Of a stretch of 64,000 nucleotides of DNA, positions 7,425 to 16,787 are shown piece after piece. The DNA comes from OFTM10 sp964344055 (lineage in GTDB: Bacteria > Actinomycetota > Acidimicrobiia > Acidimicrobiales > Aldehydirespiratoraceae). Within the stretch, counting starts at the first letter, position 1. Each line of letters starts with the position of its first letter. The notes under the pieces were generated by a model. It was not told the DNA's origin. It did no database searches and saw only the letters and a list, made by a program, of their open reading frames with translations. The stretch is from NCBI GenBank assembly GCA_964344055.1, contig CAYFLT010000012.1, positions 8,400 through 72,399 on the forward strand, written 5' to 3'. The position numbers and the translations under genes are program-made.

Positions 7425-8417
7425 ATGACCGACAACGGCGACATCCCGACGGCGGCGGAGGATTCGCCCACCGGTCTCGCAGCGCCGTTCGTCCACGAAT
7501 CGGTCATGGCCGGTGAGGTCGTCGACGTGCTCTCGATGGTCCCCGATGGCCTCGTGGTGGACGCCACTCTCGGCGGCGGTGGTCACGCCGACGCCTTGCT
7601 CGCCGCCAACGAACGCCTCTCGATCCTCGGTCTCGACCGGGACGAAGTCGCGCTCGAGGCAGCCGGTGCCCGGCTCGCACCCCATGGCGACCGGGTGACC
7701 CTTCGTCACGCCCGCTTCGATGCACTGGCCGACACGGTCCGTGCACTGGGACACACTTCGGTGGCGGGTTGCCTGTTCGACCTCGGTGTGAGCTCACCAC
7801 AGCTCGACCATGGTGAACGCGGCTTCAGCTTCCGCCATGACGGCCCGCTCGACATGCGCATGGATCGCAGCCACGGGCGTACTGCCGCGGACATCGTGAA
7901 CCACGCCGACCAGCGAACGCTCGTCGACATCCTCCGCCGCAATGGTGACGAGCGCCATGCCGTGCGAATCGCCCGCGCGATCGTGGCGAACCGGCCGTTC
8001 ACCTCGACGGCCGCGCTCGCAGAGGTCGTCAGAGACGCCGTGCCCGCCCCCGCTCGGCGGACGGGAGGACACCCTGCTCGCCGGACGTTCCAGGCGATCC
8101 GAATCGAGGTCAACGACGAGTTGACGATCCTCGCGGACGCACTCGGTCAGGCCATCGACATGCTCGCACCCCGGGGCCGCTGCGCGGTTCTCGCCTACCA
8201 CTCGGGCGAGGACCGGATCGTGAAGCAGGTGTTCCGGGATGCCGCGGGCGAGGTCCCCCCGCCTCGCCCCGACCTTCCCCCTCCACCTGACGCGCTTGCG
8301 AGCGTCCGCCTCCTCTGGCGTGGCGCTCGCAAGCCGTCGGCGGAGGAGATCGAACGGAACCCGCGGGCCGAGGCCGCCCGGTTCCGTGCCGTCGAGAAGC
8401 TGGTGGACGCGGCCTGA
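7425..8417 (+). CDS. rsmH: 16S rRNA (cytosine(1402)-N(4))-methyltransferase RsmH
   Basis: The 330-residue protein (also MraW) methylates N4 of C1402 in 16S rRNA using SAM. Visible motifs are the N-terminal FVHESVMAGEVVDVL, the SAM loop VVDATLGGGGHADALL, GCLFDLGVSSPQLDHGERGF and AVLAYHSGEDRIVKQVF. Length is normal. It lies behind the structured leader at 7271-7380, which probably controls its expression and that of the genes after it. Its stop codon overlaps the start of the FtsL-like gene by one base. Confidence 0.97.
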   Translation: MTDNGDIPTAAEDSPTGLAAPFVHESVMAGEVVDVLSMVPDGLVVDATLGGGGHADALLAANERLSILGLDRDEVALEAAGARLAPHGDRVTLRHARFDALADTVRALGHTSVAGCLFDLGVSSPQLDHGERGFSFRHDGPLDMRMDRSHGRTAADIVNHADQRTLVDILRRNGDERHAVRIARAIVANRPFTSTAALAEVVRDAVPAPARRTGGHPARRTFQAIRIEVNDELTILADALGQAIDMLAPRGRCAVLAYHSGEDRIVKQVFRDAAGEVPPPRPDLPPPPDALASVRLLWRGARKPSAEEIERNPRAEAARFRAVEKLVDAA

Positions 8418-8833
8418 TGGCCCAGACCCGCCTCTCGCCCCAGCGCGCGCCTCAGCGACGCCCCGCCCCCCGCCCGGCGCCGCTGCGCGTCGTTCGCCCG
8501 GACCATCGGGTCCGCACCGTCGGCGCACTCGGGTCCGTCTTCCTCCTCTTGGTGTTCGCCGCACTGTTCGTCGTGGCCGGGCTACACGCGGTCCTTGTTC
8601 AGACCCAGGCCGAAATCGACTCGATCACGACCGGCAACGCCACCCTGCAGGAACAGCGCGACCTGCTCCTGGCCGAGCTCGCGTGGCACGACTCGCCCAA
8701 GGACCTCGAGACACTCGCGTCCGAGGCCGGGCTCGTCCTGGCCGCCGACCCGGCCATGCTCGCGCCCGTCCCGGCCGGCACACTTGCCGCTCCCGACTCG
8801 ACCGATCCGTTCAGCGCGGGATCCGCAGGGTGA
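8417..8833 (+). CDS. ftsL: FtsL-like septum formation protein
   Basis: This 138-residue bitopic membrane protein has a basic proline-rich cytoplasmic tail (residues 1-35), one transmembrane helix around residues 37-60 (VGALGSVFLLLVFAALFVVA) and a short coiled-coil ectodomain (QTQAEIDSITTGNATLQEQRD). Sequence similarity in this family is weak, so the call rests on topology, size and position between rsmH and ftsI. FtsL works with FtsQ and FtsB-like proteins to activate FtsWI. The stop overlaps the ftsI GTG. Confidence 0.85.
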   Translation: MAQTRLSPQRAPQRRPAPRPAPLRVVRPDHRVRTVGALGSVFLLLVFAALFVVAGLHAVLVQTQAEIDSITTGNATLQEQRDLLLAELAWHDSPKDLETLASEAGLVLAADPAMLAPVPAGTLAAPDSTDPFSAGSAG

Positions 8834-10655
8834 CGTCGCGAAGTCGCCGGCCGACCTCCAAGCGAAACCGCAAGATCGTTGCCGCCCGCCCGGCGGTCAG
8901 CCGTCATCGCGTCTTCGCGATGGTGTTCGTGTTCGTCGGAGTGATCGGCCTGTTCGGCTACCGGCTCGTCGATCTGCAGGTCACCCCGGACCCCCGTCTC
9001 AGCGACGGCTTTCGCGACCGGATGCGGATGGAGGACATCGCCGCCCCCCGCGGAGAGATTCTCGACCGTTCGGGTCGCACCTTCGCCCTGTCGCTCCCCG
9101 CACCCACGATCGTCGCCGATCCGCGCCTCGTTCCGGCGGACGAGGTCCCGAACCTGGTCGCCCAACTCCAGCCGTTCGTGTCGACCCCGCCGGACGAACT
9201 CGCCCGTCGTCTGCTGCGGGATTCCGCCTTCGCCTTCATCGACCGCCAGGTCGACCGGGACATCGGTGCCCACATCGAGTCACTCCAACTCGGCGGCGTT
9301 CAGGTGGTCGAAGAGGCCCGGCGCGAACACCCGAACGGGAACTGCTCGGGAATCTCGTTCATCGGAAGGGTCGACACCGATCACCGCGGCATCAGCGGCC
9401 TCGAGGAGGCCTACGACGAGACGCTGACCGGCGAGGTCGGGAAGGTGTTCCGCGAGGCCAGTGGCTTCGGCGGGGCATCGATCCCGAACGGTGAGGTGGT
9501 CGTGGACCCGGCCAGTCCGGGCCAGGACCTCCACCTCACGCTGGACAGGAACGTCCAGTACCAGACCGAGCAGATCCTAGCGGAGGCCGTGGAGGCGGCC
9601 GGCGGTGGCCTCGGTGTCGCGATCGTCATGATCCCCGACACCGGAGAGATCGTCGCCGCCCCGAGCGTTGTCCGCGACAAGGAGACCGGCGAGGTCCGCT
9701 GTACAACGACGAACCTCCCCGTGATCTGGACCTACGAGCCCGGCTCGATCAGCAAACCGCTCACGATGGCGGGACTCCTCGAAGCCGACCTCACCTACCC
9801 CTACGAGCCGGTGGTGTTGCCGGACATCATCGAGATCCCGATCGAGGACGGCGACGTCAAGCGGTACAAGGACTGGTTCGCCCACGACCAGAGCACCTAC
9901 ACGCCGATCGAGATCATCTCGCGCTCATCCAACATCGGCACCATCACGTTGGCCGAACGGCTCGGCGCCGATGGTCTGTACGAGACCCTGACCAGCTTCG
10001 GGCTCGGATCCCGCACCGCACTCGAGTTCAAGGGTGAGGCGAGCGGAATCCTCGATCCCCTCGACTCCCACGTGCTCGAGCTCTCGAATGTCGCAATCGG
10101 CCAGAGTGTGGCTGTGACGCCGCTGCAGATGATGTTGGCGTACAACACCCTGGCCAACGGCGGCGTGCACGTGGACCCGGTGATCGTCGCCGAGGATGTG
10201 GGCGCCACCGGGGGTCGACGCGTGATCAGCGAGGAAACTGCCGACGCCGTCATGGCGATGATGGAGTCCGTCGTCGCCGAAGGAACGGGCACGCGCGCCG
10301 CGCTGGCGGGCTACGACGTCGCCGGTAAGACCGGCACCGCATGGCAGCCGTGCGATGACGCGCCCGGCTACCTCTGTGCCGGCGACACTCGCCACTACAC
10401 CGCCAGCTTCGCCGGCATCATCAGCAANNNNNNNNNNGCCCTCAGCTCTCGGTCCTGGTCATCATCGACGACCCCCAGGGCGATTCGGTGGGGGGCGGTT
10501 CGGTCGCGGCGCCGGTCTTCGCCGACATCGCCGAGTACGCGCTCCGTCAACTCCGGGTTCCGCCGGCCACCGGCACGGGCGTCGGCGAGCGGGTCCGGGC
10601 CATCCCGGCCTCCGCGCCCTCCACGGGAGGCGACGACACCGCGGGCGACACATGA
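8830..10655 (+). CDS. ftsI: Septal peptidoglycan transpeptidase FtsI (PBP3), interrupted by a 10-N gap
   Basis: The start is GTG 8830, overlapping the ftsL stop. A basic tail and a transmembrane helix (FAMVFVFVGVIGLFGYRLVD) precede a PBP dimerisation domain (PRGEILDRSGRTFALSLP). The transpeptidase has Ser306 in SISK, the SSN motif at 366-368 and the KTG motif at 500-502. N bases at 10428-10437 fall shortly before the C-terminus, which continues QLSVLVIIDDPQGDSVGGGSVAAPVF. Reading frames on the two sides differ by one unless the true gap is 8 or 11 bases, so the shift is a gap artefact. About 608 residues, normal for class B PBPs. Its stop overlaps murE. Confidence 0.95.
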
Positions 10656-12073
10656 CCTCCACCCTCACCGACCTCGTCGGTGCGCTGGCCGAACAGGGGA
10701 TCGGCGCCACCATCGAACCGGTCCGTGCCGGCCTCCGGGTGAGCGATGTGCACCACGACTCCCGGACCGTGCAGCCGGGGTCGCTGTTCGCGTGTGTCCC
10801 CGGCGCAACCACCGACGGCCACGACCACGCCCCCCAGGCGGTCGAGTCCGGGGCCACCGCGCTCCTGGTCGAGCGACCCCTCGGGCTCGGGGTGCCCGAG
10901 ATCGTGGTCGGTGATGCCCGAGCGGCACTCGGTCCAATCGCCGCCGCCGTGCACGGACATCCGAGCCGGGCACTCGACGTCGTCGGGGTCACCGGCACCA
11001 ACGGCAAGACCACCACCGTCCGGATCGTCGCGTCGATCCTCGAGACCCTCGGCGTCGACACCGTCGAGATCGGGACGCTCACCGGTGCTCGCACCACCCC
11101 GGAGGCTCCGGAACTGCAGCGCCAACTCGTCGAAGCCCGGGGCCGGGGCATCAGAGTCGTGGCGATGGAGGTTTCGAGTCACGCCCTCGACCTCCGGCGG
11201 GTCGACGGCACCCACTTCCGCGTGGCTGCGTTCACCAACCTCGGTGTGGACCACCTCGACCATCACGGTGACGTGGAGTCCTACTTCGACGCGAAGGCCC
11301 GGCTCTTCGAACCGGCCTTCAGCGATCAGGCGATCATCGACGTGACGACCCCTGCCGGCCGGCGCCTCGCCGATCGGGTCACCATCCCGACCGTCGAGAT
11401 CGACCACGACGCCATCGAGGTCCAGGAGCTGGGACCGACCGGAAGCCGCTTCAGCCTCCGCGGCGTCGAGATCGACGTGCCGCTCGGTGGCGCATTCAAC
11501 GTCGCCAACGCCGCGATCGCGGCGGAGATCGTCGTCGCACTCGGCCATCCGCTCGGCGACGTGGCCGCCGCACTCAGTCACGTGTCGCCGGTGCCGGGAC
11601 GCTTCGAAGCGGTCGAGGAGGGGCAGGCGTTCAGTGTGCTCGTCGACTATGCCCACACCCCGGATGGCCTCGACGCGGTGCTCACCGCGGCCCGGCGGGT
11701 CACCGAACGGGACCTCGTCGTGGTCTTCGGCGCGGGTGGTGACCGTGACGCGGGCAAGCGCCCCCAGATGGGTGCGGTCGCCCGCCGAAAGGCCGACCGC
11801 GTGGTGGTCACCAACGACAATCCGCGCAATGAACACCCTGACGCCATCATTTCGGCAATCGTGTCGGGGATGGATCGCCCCCCGGAACTCATCGAACCCG
11901 ATCGTCGCCTCGCGATCCGGCATGCGTTCGCGGGTCTGAGAAGGGGAGACGTGGTCGTGATCGCGGGCAAGGGCCACGAGGCCACCCAGACCATCGGGGA
12001 CGAGGTCCTCGACTTCGACGACCGTTCCGTCGCCCGTGAAGAGATCCGCCGTCTCTTGGGGGCCGCCTCGTGA
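10652..12073 (+). CDS. murE: UDP-MurNAc-tripeptide synthetase MurE (meso-DAP adding)
   Basis: The 473-residue Mur ligase starts at ATG 10652, overlapping ftsI. The ATP loop is VTGTNGKTTTVRI with Lys119, the central domain includes MEVSSHALDLRRVDG, and the C-terminal domain has DNPR at residues 389-392. DNPR is the signature of MurE enzymes that add meso-diaminopimelate rather than lysine, so the wall is probably DAP-type. The stop overlaps the GTG of mraY directly; the usual murF is not between them. Confidence 0.97.
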   Translation: MTSTLTDLVGALAEQGIGATIEPVRAGLRVSDVHHDSRTVQPGSLFACVPGATTDGHDHAPQAVESGATALLVERPLGLGVPEIVVGDARAALGPIAAAVHGHPSRALDVVGVTGTNGKTTTVRIVASILETLGVDTVEIGTLTGARTTPEAPELQRQLVEARGRGIRVVAMEVSSHALDLRRVDGTHFRVAAFTNLGVDHLDHHGDVESYFDAKARLFEPAFSDQAIIDVTTPAGRRLADRVTIPTVEIDHDAIEVQELGPTGSRFSLRGVEIDVPLGGAFNVANAAIAAEIVVALGHPLGDVAAALSHVSPVPGRFEAVEEGQAFSVLVDYAHTPDGLDAVLTAARRVTERDLVVVFGAGGDRDAGKRPQMGAVARRKADRVVVTNDNPRNEHPDAIISAIVSGMDRPPELIEPDRRLAIRHAFAGLRRGDVVVIAGKGHEATQTIGDEVLDFDDRSVAREEIRRLLGAAS

Positions 12074-13088
12074 CCCGCCTCCTCCTCGCCGGCGCCATCG
12101 CCATGGTGATCTCCGTTNNNNNNNNNNNNNNNNNNNNNNNNNNNNNNNNNNNNNNNNNNNNNNNNNNNNNNNNNNNNNNNNNNNNNNNNNNNCCGGGACA
12201 CCCACCATGGGTGGCCTTGCCATCGTGGCGGGCGCGGTGTCGGGCTACGTGGTTTCCGACCTGTTCGGCGGCATCTACACCCGCAGCGGCATCTTCGTGA
12301 TGCTCGCGATCATCGGCGGTGGAGCGGTAGGGCTCATGGACGACTGGATCAAGGTGGTCGCGGCCCGCAACCTCGGCCTCAACAAGCGGGCGAAGATGCT
12401 CGGACTGTTGATCGTGGCGGTCGGCTTCGCGTGGCTGATGGTGCAGTTCACCAACGTGCCGCACACGATCTCCTTCACCCGCTTCGACGCTCCGGGCTGG
12501 GACATCGGCCGGATCGGCTGGATGCTGTGGGCAGTGCTGCGCATCGTCGGCACGACCAACGCGGTGAACCTCACGGACGGTCTCGACGGCCTCGCGGCCG
12601 GGGCCGGGGCGTTCGCGTTCGCGGCATTCATGTTCGTCGGCTTCTGGCAGTTCCGCCACCTCGATGTCTACGGCAACCCCCACGCGCTCGATCAGGCGGT
12701 GATCGCGTCGGCGATGGTGGGGGCGATCATCGGCTTCCTCTGGTGGAATGCACCGCCTGCACAGATCTTCATGGGCGACACCGGCTCCCTGGCGATCGGC
12801 AGCGGACTGGCTGCCCTGTCGCTGGCCACCAACACCCAGCTCCTCCTCCCGATCGTCGGCGGTCTGTTCGTCATGGAAACCGTCTCGGTGATCCTCCAGA
12901 TCGTCGTTTTCCGCCGCTTCGGCGGGCGACGTCTCTTCCGCATGGCCCCCATCCACCACCATTTCGAACTGGCCGGCTGGCCAGAGACCACCGTGCTGGT
13001 CCGGCTCTGGCTCCTCTCGGGACTCTGCACGGCGGTCGGCCTCGGCATCTTCTACCGCGACGCGATCGTGGCGGGGATCACCGCATGA
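12070..13088 (+). CDS. mraY: Phospho-MurNAc-pentapeptide transferase MraY, with a 75-N gap
   Basis: MraY makes lipid I from UDP-MurNAc-pentapeptide and undecaprenyl phosphate at the membrane. GTG 12070 opens with VTRLLLAGAIAMVISV, matching the family N-terminus. N bases at 12118-12192 remove about 25 residues of the first loop, and the protein resumes at GTPTMGGLAIV. Later motifs are GLMDDWIKV, TNAVNLTDGLDGLAAG, QIFMGDTGSLAIG and RMAPIHHHFELAGWPE, covering the catalytic aspartates and the HHH loop. Eight to ten hydrophobic helices are visible. The frame is not kept across the Ns, so the gap size is approximate. Confidence 0.95.
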
Positions 13089-14449
13089 CGGGCCCGATCG
13101 CAGCCGCGCTCGACAGGGGTCCCGTTCGGGTGCTGCTGGTCGGGATGGGTGTCGCCAACCGGGCGGTGGCCGGCGCGCTGTTGCGCCGCGGGCATCGTGT
13201 CGTCGCCGTCGACGACTCGGTCGACGAGACCTTGCGCGCGGCTGCCTCGACCCTCGGGTTGGAGGTGGTGGAGTCCCCAGACCGTGAGGAGCTCGACGGA
13301 CTCGTCGGTGGCGCCGACCTGGTCTGTCCTGCGCCCGGACTTCCGGAGCATCACCCGGTGTTCGATGCGGCTCGGGATGCCGGTCGGCCGCTCATCAGCG
13401 AATTCGACCTGGCGGCGGCCTGGGACGATCGGCCCGTGGTGGCGATCACCGGCACGAACGGCAAGACCACCGTCGTGGAGCTCGCGGTCGACGCCCTGCT
13501 CCGGTCCGGGATCGAGGCGGTGGCCGCGGGCAACACGGATCTCCCGCTCGTCGCCGCGATCGACGAACCGGGCACCGCCGTCTTCGTCGTCGAGGCATCT
13601 TCCTTCCGCCTGGCTCGGGCCTCGGAGTTCGCGCCACGGGTCGGGCTGTGGTTGAACTTCGCGCCCGATCATCTCGACATCCATGCCGACCTGCGGGCCT
13701 ACGAGAACGCGAAGGCCGCCCTGTTCACGATGGTTCCCGACGACGGCGTGATCGTGGCCAACGCCGCCGATCCGGTGGTGTCCGCCCACATCCCGGTCGG
13801 CCGCACCGTCGTCACGTTCGGTACCGAGACCTCGGACTGGCGGCTGGAGGGCGAGAAGCTCGTCGGTCCCGAGGGTGTACTCACCACTACCGAGCGCCTG
13901 TGGCGGGACCTGCCCCACGACATCGAGGACGCGCTGGCCGTGGCGGCGGCCGTCACCCCGGTCGGAGGCGACACCGATGCCATCGCGGTGGCCTGTGAGA
14001 ACTTCCGCGGGCTCTCTCACCGCGTCACGCCCGTCGGCGAGGTCGCCGGATCGGTCTTCTACGACGACTCGAAAGCCACCACGCCGCACGCCACCCTCGC
14101 GGCCCTTCGCGGCTTCGATCGAGTGGTGCTGATCGCAGGCGGCCGCAACAAGGGAATCGACCTCCGCGCGCTCACCGAGGGCGGCGACGCCGTGGCCGCC
14201 GTCGTGGCGATCGGGGAAGCGGCCACCGAGATCGTCGAGGCGTTCGAGGAGACCCACGAGGTCGCGGTCGCCCGGGACATGGAGGAGGCGGTGCGTCTCG
14301 CCACGGACTTCGCAGGAGACGGCACCCCGGTGCTGTTGTCGCCGGGGTGCGCGTCGTTCGACTGGTATCGCAGCTACGGCGAACGCGGCGACGACTTCGC
14401 CCGAATCGTGGCTGCGCTCGAGTCCGGCTCAGAAGGGAGCGACGGATGA
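13085..14449 (+). CDS. murD: UDP-MurNAc-L-alanine:D-glutamate ligase MurD
   Basis: The 454-residue protein starts at ATG 13085, overlapping mraY by 4 bp. The N-terminal Rossmann part has VLLVGMGVANRAVAGALLRRGH, the ATP loop is VVAITGTNGKTTVVELA, and LNFAPDHLDIHADLRAYENAKAALF is the conserved ligase helix with metal-binding His. The C-terminal domain includes FYDDSKATTPHATLAAL and LIAGGRNKGIDL. It adds D-Glu to UDP-MurNAc-L-Ala in the cytoplasm. It is followed with 4-bp overlap by ftsW. Confidence 0.96.
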   Translation: MTGPIAAALDRGPVRVLLVGMGVANRAVAGALLRRGHRVVAVDDSVDETLRAAASTLGLEVVESPDREELDGLVGGADLVCPAPGLPEHHPVFDAARDAGRPLISEFDLAAAWDDRPVVAITGTNGKTTVVELAVDALLRSGIEAVAAGNTDLPLVAAIDEPGTAVFVVEASSFRLARASEFAPRVGLWLNFAPDHLDIHADLRAYENAKAALFTMVPDDGVIVANAADPVVSAHIPVGRTVVTFGTETSDWRLEGEKLVGPEGVLTTTERLWRDLPHDIEDALAVAAAVTPVGGDTDAIAVACENFRGLSHRVTPVGEVAGSVFYDDSKATTPHATLAALRGFDRVVLIAGGRNKGIDLRALTEGGDAVAAVVAIGEAATEIVEAFEETHEVAVARDMEEAVRLATDFAGDGTPVLLSPGCASFDWYRSYGERGDDFARIVAALESGSEGSDG

Positions 14450-15645
14450 CCGCCACCCACCGCAGACCGAAGACTCAACAGCGCGCGGCGGCGAAAGGCC
14501 GGCATCCCACCGCCCGGGTCGAGCCGGACGGCAGGGGCCCGCGCCGACCGGTGGGCCGCCGCACGCCGGTGTTCCTCGTCCTGTTCGTCACCGTCGTGAG
14601 CCTCGTGCTCCTCGGTGTGGTGATGGTCCTGTCCGCCTCGGCGGCGGTCAGCATCACCGAGTCCGGCAGCGCATGGTCGCTCTTCCAGCGCCAGCTGTTG
14701 TGGGTCGGGGTCGGTTTCGCCGCGATGCTCGTCGCCATGCGCGTCGACTACCGACGCCTCGAGGTCCTCGCCGTGCCAGCCGTCGTCGGGTCGGTCCTCC
14801 TCCTGGCCCTCGTCAAGGTGCCGGGGGTGGGACTGACCGCGAACGGCGCGACCCGCTGGCTCGGCGTCGGTCCACTGACCTTCCAACCCTCGGAGGTCGC
14901 CAAGTTCGGCGTCATCCTCTTCATCGCCGAACTGCTGTCCCGCCCCGCCCGGGCCGCGGACAACACCCGGATCACGTTCCGGCCGATCGTGGTGGTCACC
15001 GGCTTCGTGGTCGTGCTCCTGGCCAGCCAACCCCACCTCGGGGCGATACTCGTGGTGGGTGCGATCACCGTGTCGATGCTCTTCTTCGCGGGCACACCTC
15101 TCCCGCATCTCAGTGGACTCGTGCTCGGCGGTGGGGCAGTGGCCGCCGGAATGGTGCTCTCGACCGAATGGCGACGGGCCCGCTTCCTCGCCTTCCGCGA
15201 TCCGTGGGCCGACCCCTCGGTGTTCGGCTACCAGCCGCTCCAGTCGTTGCACGCGATCACGGTCGGTGGCATCAGCGGCGTCGGGCTTGGCGCGAGCCGG
15301 GCCAAGTGGGGATTCCTCCCCTATGCCCACACCGATTTCATCTTCGCGATCATCGCCGAGGAACTGGGCCTGATCGGGGCGGCCACCGTCCTCTTCGCAT
15401 TCCTCACCTTCGGGGTGGCCGGGCTCGTCACCGCCCTGCGAGCCCCCGATCGCTTCGGAATGCTCCTGGCGCTCGGGATCACGGTGTGGATCGTCGTCCA
15501 GGCGCTGCTCAATCTGGGTGCCGTCATGTCGCTCCTCCCGGTCATGGGCGTGACCCTGCCGTTCCTCTCCTTCGGTGGGTCGTCCCTGGTCGTGTCGATG
15601 GCCGCGGTGGGCGTGCTCATGAACATCGCTCGGCAGGGCCGATGA
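14446..15645 (+). CDS. ftsW: Septal peptidoglycan polymerase FtsW
   Basis: This SEDS glycosyltransferase of 399 residues has a basic cytoplasmic tail of about 45 residues and ten or so hydrophobic helices. Family motifs are GVGLTANGATRWLGVGPLTFQPSEVAK, YQPLQSLHAITVGGISGVGLGASRAKWGFLPYAHTDFIFAIIAEELG and FLSFGGSSLVVSMAAVGVLMNI. It pairs with FtsI, encoded upstream, to polymerise and cross-link septal wall. ATG 14446 overlaps the murD stop, and the stop overlaps murG. Confidence 0.96.
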   Translation: MTATHRRPKTQQRAAAKGRHPTARVEPDGRGPRRPVGRRTPVFLVLFVTVVSLVLLGVVMVLSASAAVSITESGSAWSLFQRQLLWVGVGFAAMLVAMRVDYRRLEVLAVPAVVGSVLLLALVKVPGVGLTANGATRWLGVGPLTFQPSEVAKFGVILFIAELLSRPARAADNTRITFRPIVVVTGFVVVLLASQPHLGAILVVGAITVSMLFFAGTPLPHLSGLVLGGGAVAAGMVLSTEWRRARFLAFRDPWADPSVFGYQPLQSLHAITVGGISGVGLGASRAKWGFLPYAHTDFIFAIIAEELGLIGAATVLFAFLTFGVAGLVTALRAPDRFGMLLALGITVWIVVQALLNLGAVMSLLPVMGVTLPFLSFGGSSLVVSMAAVGVLMNIARQGR

Positions 15646-16787
15646 GCGGGCCCGACGGCGCATGGGCCGTGATCGCCGGTGGAGGCACGGCCGGCCATGT
15701 CGAGCCCGGCCTCGCCATCGCTCGTGAGCTCGTCGCGCGTGGCCTGGATCGTGACGGCATCCACTATGTCGGCAGCGAACGAGGTATCGAGCAGCGGCTC
15801 GTGCCCGCTGCCGGGTTCCCTCTCACGGTGCTCCCCGGCCGGGGGATACAGCGCCGGCTCACCCTCGCGAACGTGAGCGCGATCCTCGGCCTGCTCCGCG
15901 CGATGCTCCAGGCGGTCATCCTGGTGCGGCGGCTCCGACCGGCCGTCGTGATCGGCCTCGGTGGCTACGCCTCGGTGCCGTGCGTCTTCGGTGCGGTCCT
16001 CTGGCGGGTGCCGATCGTGGTGGCGGAACAGAACGCGGTCCCTGGCGTCGCCAACCGGCTGGCGGCTCGCTTCGCCAAGGCCTGCGCAGTCTCGTTCCGC
16101 GAGACCGATCTGGCCCGGTCCACCTGGACCGGGAACCCGGTGAGGACCCAGGTCCTCGCCGTCGACCGTGCCCGCGACCGCCCGAAGGCCCGCCAGCGGC
16201 TCGGCGTCGAGGAGCCGCGGCGACTGGTGGCGGTGTTCGGCGGTTCGCTCGGCGCTCGGCGGATCAACGAGGCGACGATCGACGCAGCCGGGACCTGGCG
16301 TGGGCGCGCCGATCTCGCCCTTCGCCACATCGCCGGTTCGCGAGACTACGCCGACCTCGCGTCGCGCCCCCCGACCTCCGGCGGCGACGCCCTCCAGTAC
16401 GACCTGATCGAATACGAAGACGACATGCCCACCGTGTACGCGGCCGCCGATCTCGTCGTCTGCCGGTCGGGAGCCACCTCGTCGGCGGAGATCGCGGTGG
16501 TCGGTGTCCCGGCCCTGATGGTCCCGCTGCCCGGTGCCCCCAGCGATCACCAGACGGCCAACGCCAGGGCACTGGAGAACGCCGGCGGCGCGGTGCTCGT
16601 CGCCGACGCTGATCTCGATGGTGCGCGCCTGGTCCACGAGGTCGATCAACTCATGGCCGATCCCGTGCGACTCGACGAGATGGGCGACGCGGTCCGCTCG
16701 ATCGCCCGCCCGGATGCCGCTGCGGCGGTGGTCGACCTCGTGGAGCGCCACGCTCGCCGGCCCCTATCGCCCCGGAGCACGACATGA
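15642..16787 (+). CDS. murG: UDP-GlcNAc:lipid I N-acetylglucosaminyltransferase MurG
   Basis: The 381-residue GT-B enzyme makes lipid II on the inner membrane face. The N-terminal glycine-rich loop is AGGGTAGHVEPGLAIA, then LGGYASVPCVFGA and AEQNAVPGVANRLAARFA. The C-terminal UDP-GlcNAc site includes FGGSLGARRINE, CRSGATSSAEIAVVGVPALMVPLPGAPSDHQTANARALE. ATG 15642 overlaps the ftsW stop and the stop overlaps murC. Nothing is unusual. Confidence 0.97.
   Translation: MSGPDGAWAVIAGGGTAGHVEPGLAIARELVARGLDRDGIHYVGSERGIEQRLVPAAGFPLTVLPGRGIQRRLTLANVSAILGLLRAMLQAVILVRRLRPAVVIGLGGYASVPCVFGAVLWRVPIVVAEQNAVPGVANRLAARFAKACAVSFRETDLARSTWTGNPVRTQVLAVDRARDRPKARQRLGVEEPRRLVAVFGGSLGARRINEATIDAAGTWRGRADLALRHIAGSRDYADLASRPPTSGGDALQYDLIEYEDDMPTVYAAADLVVCRSGATSSAEIAVVGVPALMVPLPGAPSDHQTANARALENAGGAVLVADADLDGARLVHEVDQLMADPVRLDEMGDAVRSIARPDAAAAVVDLVERHARRPLSPRSTT

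Noticed and set aside
8239..10914. A very long plus-strand frame covering rsmH end, ftsI and murE start
   Set aside because: It joins ftsI to unrelated frames through the N gap at 10428. The real genes start at GTG 8830 and ATG 10652.
14374..15663. Long open frame on the minus strand (about 430 codons) opposite ftsW
   Set aside because: It is a mirror of GC-rich codon use: composition is Asp/Glu/His/Arg-rich without domains, while the plus strand encodes clear FtsW motifs.
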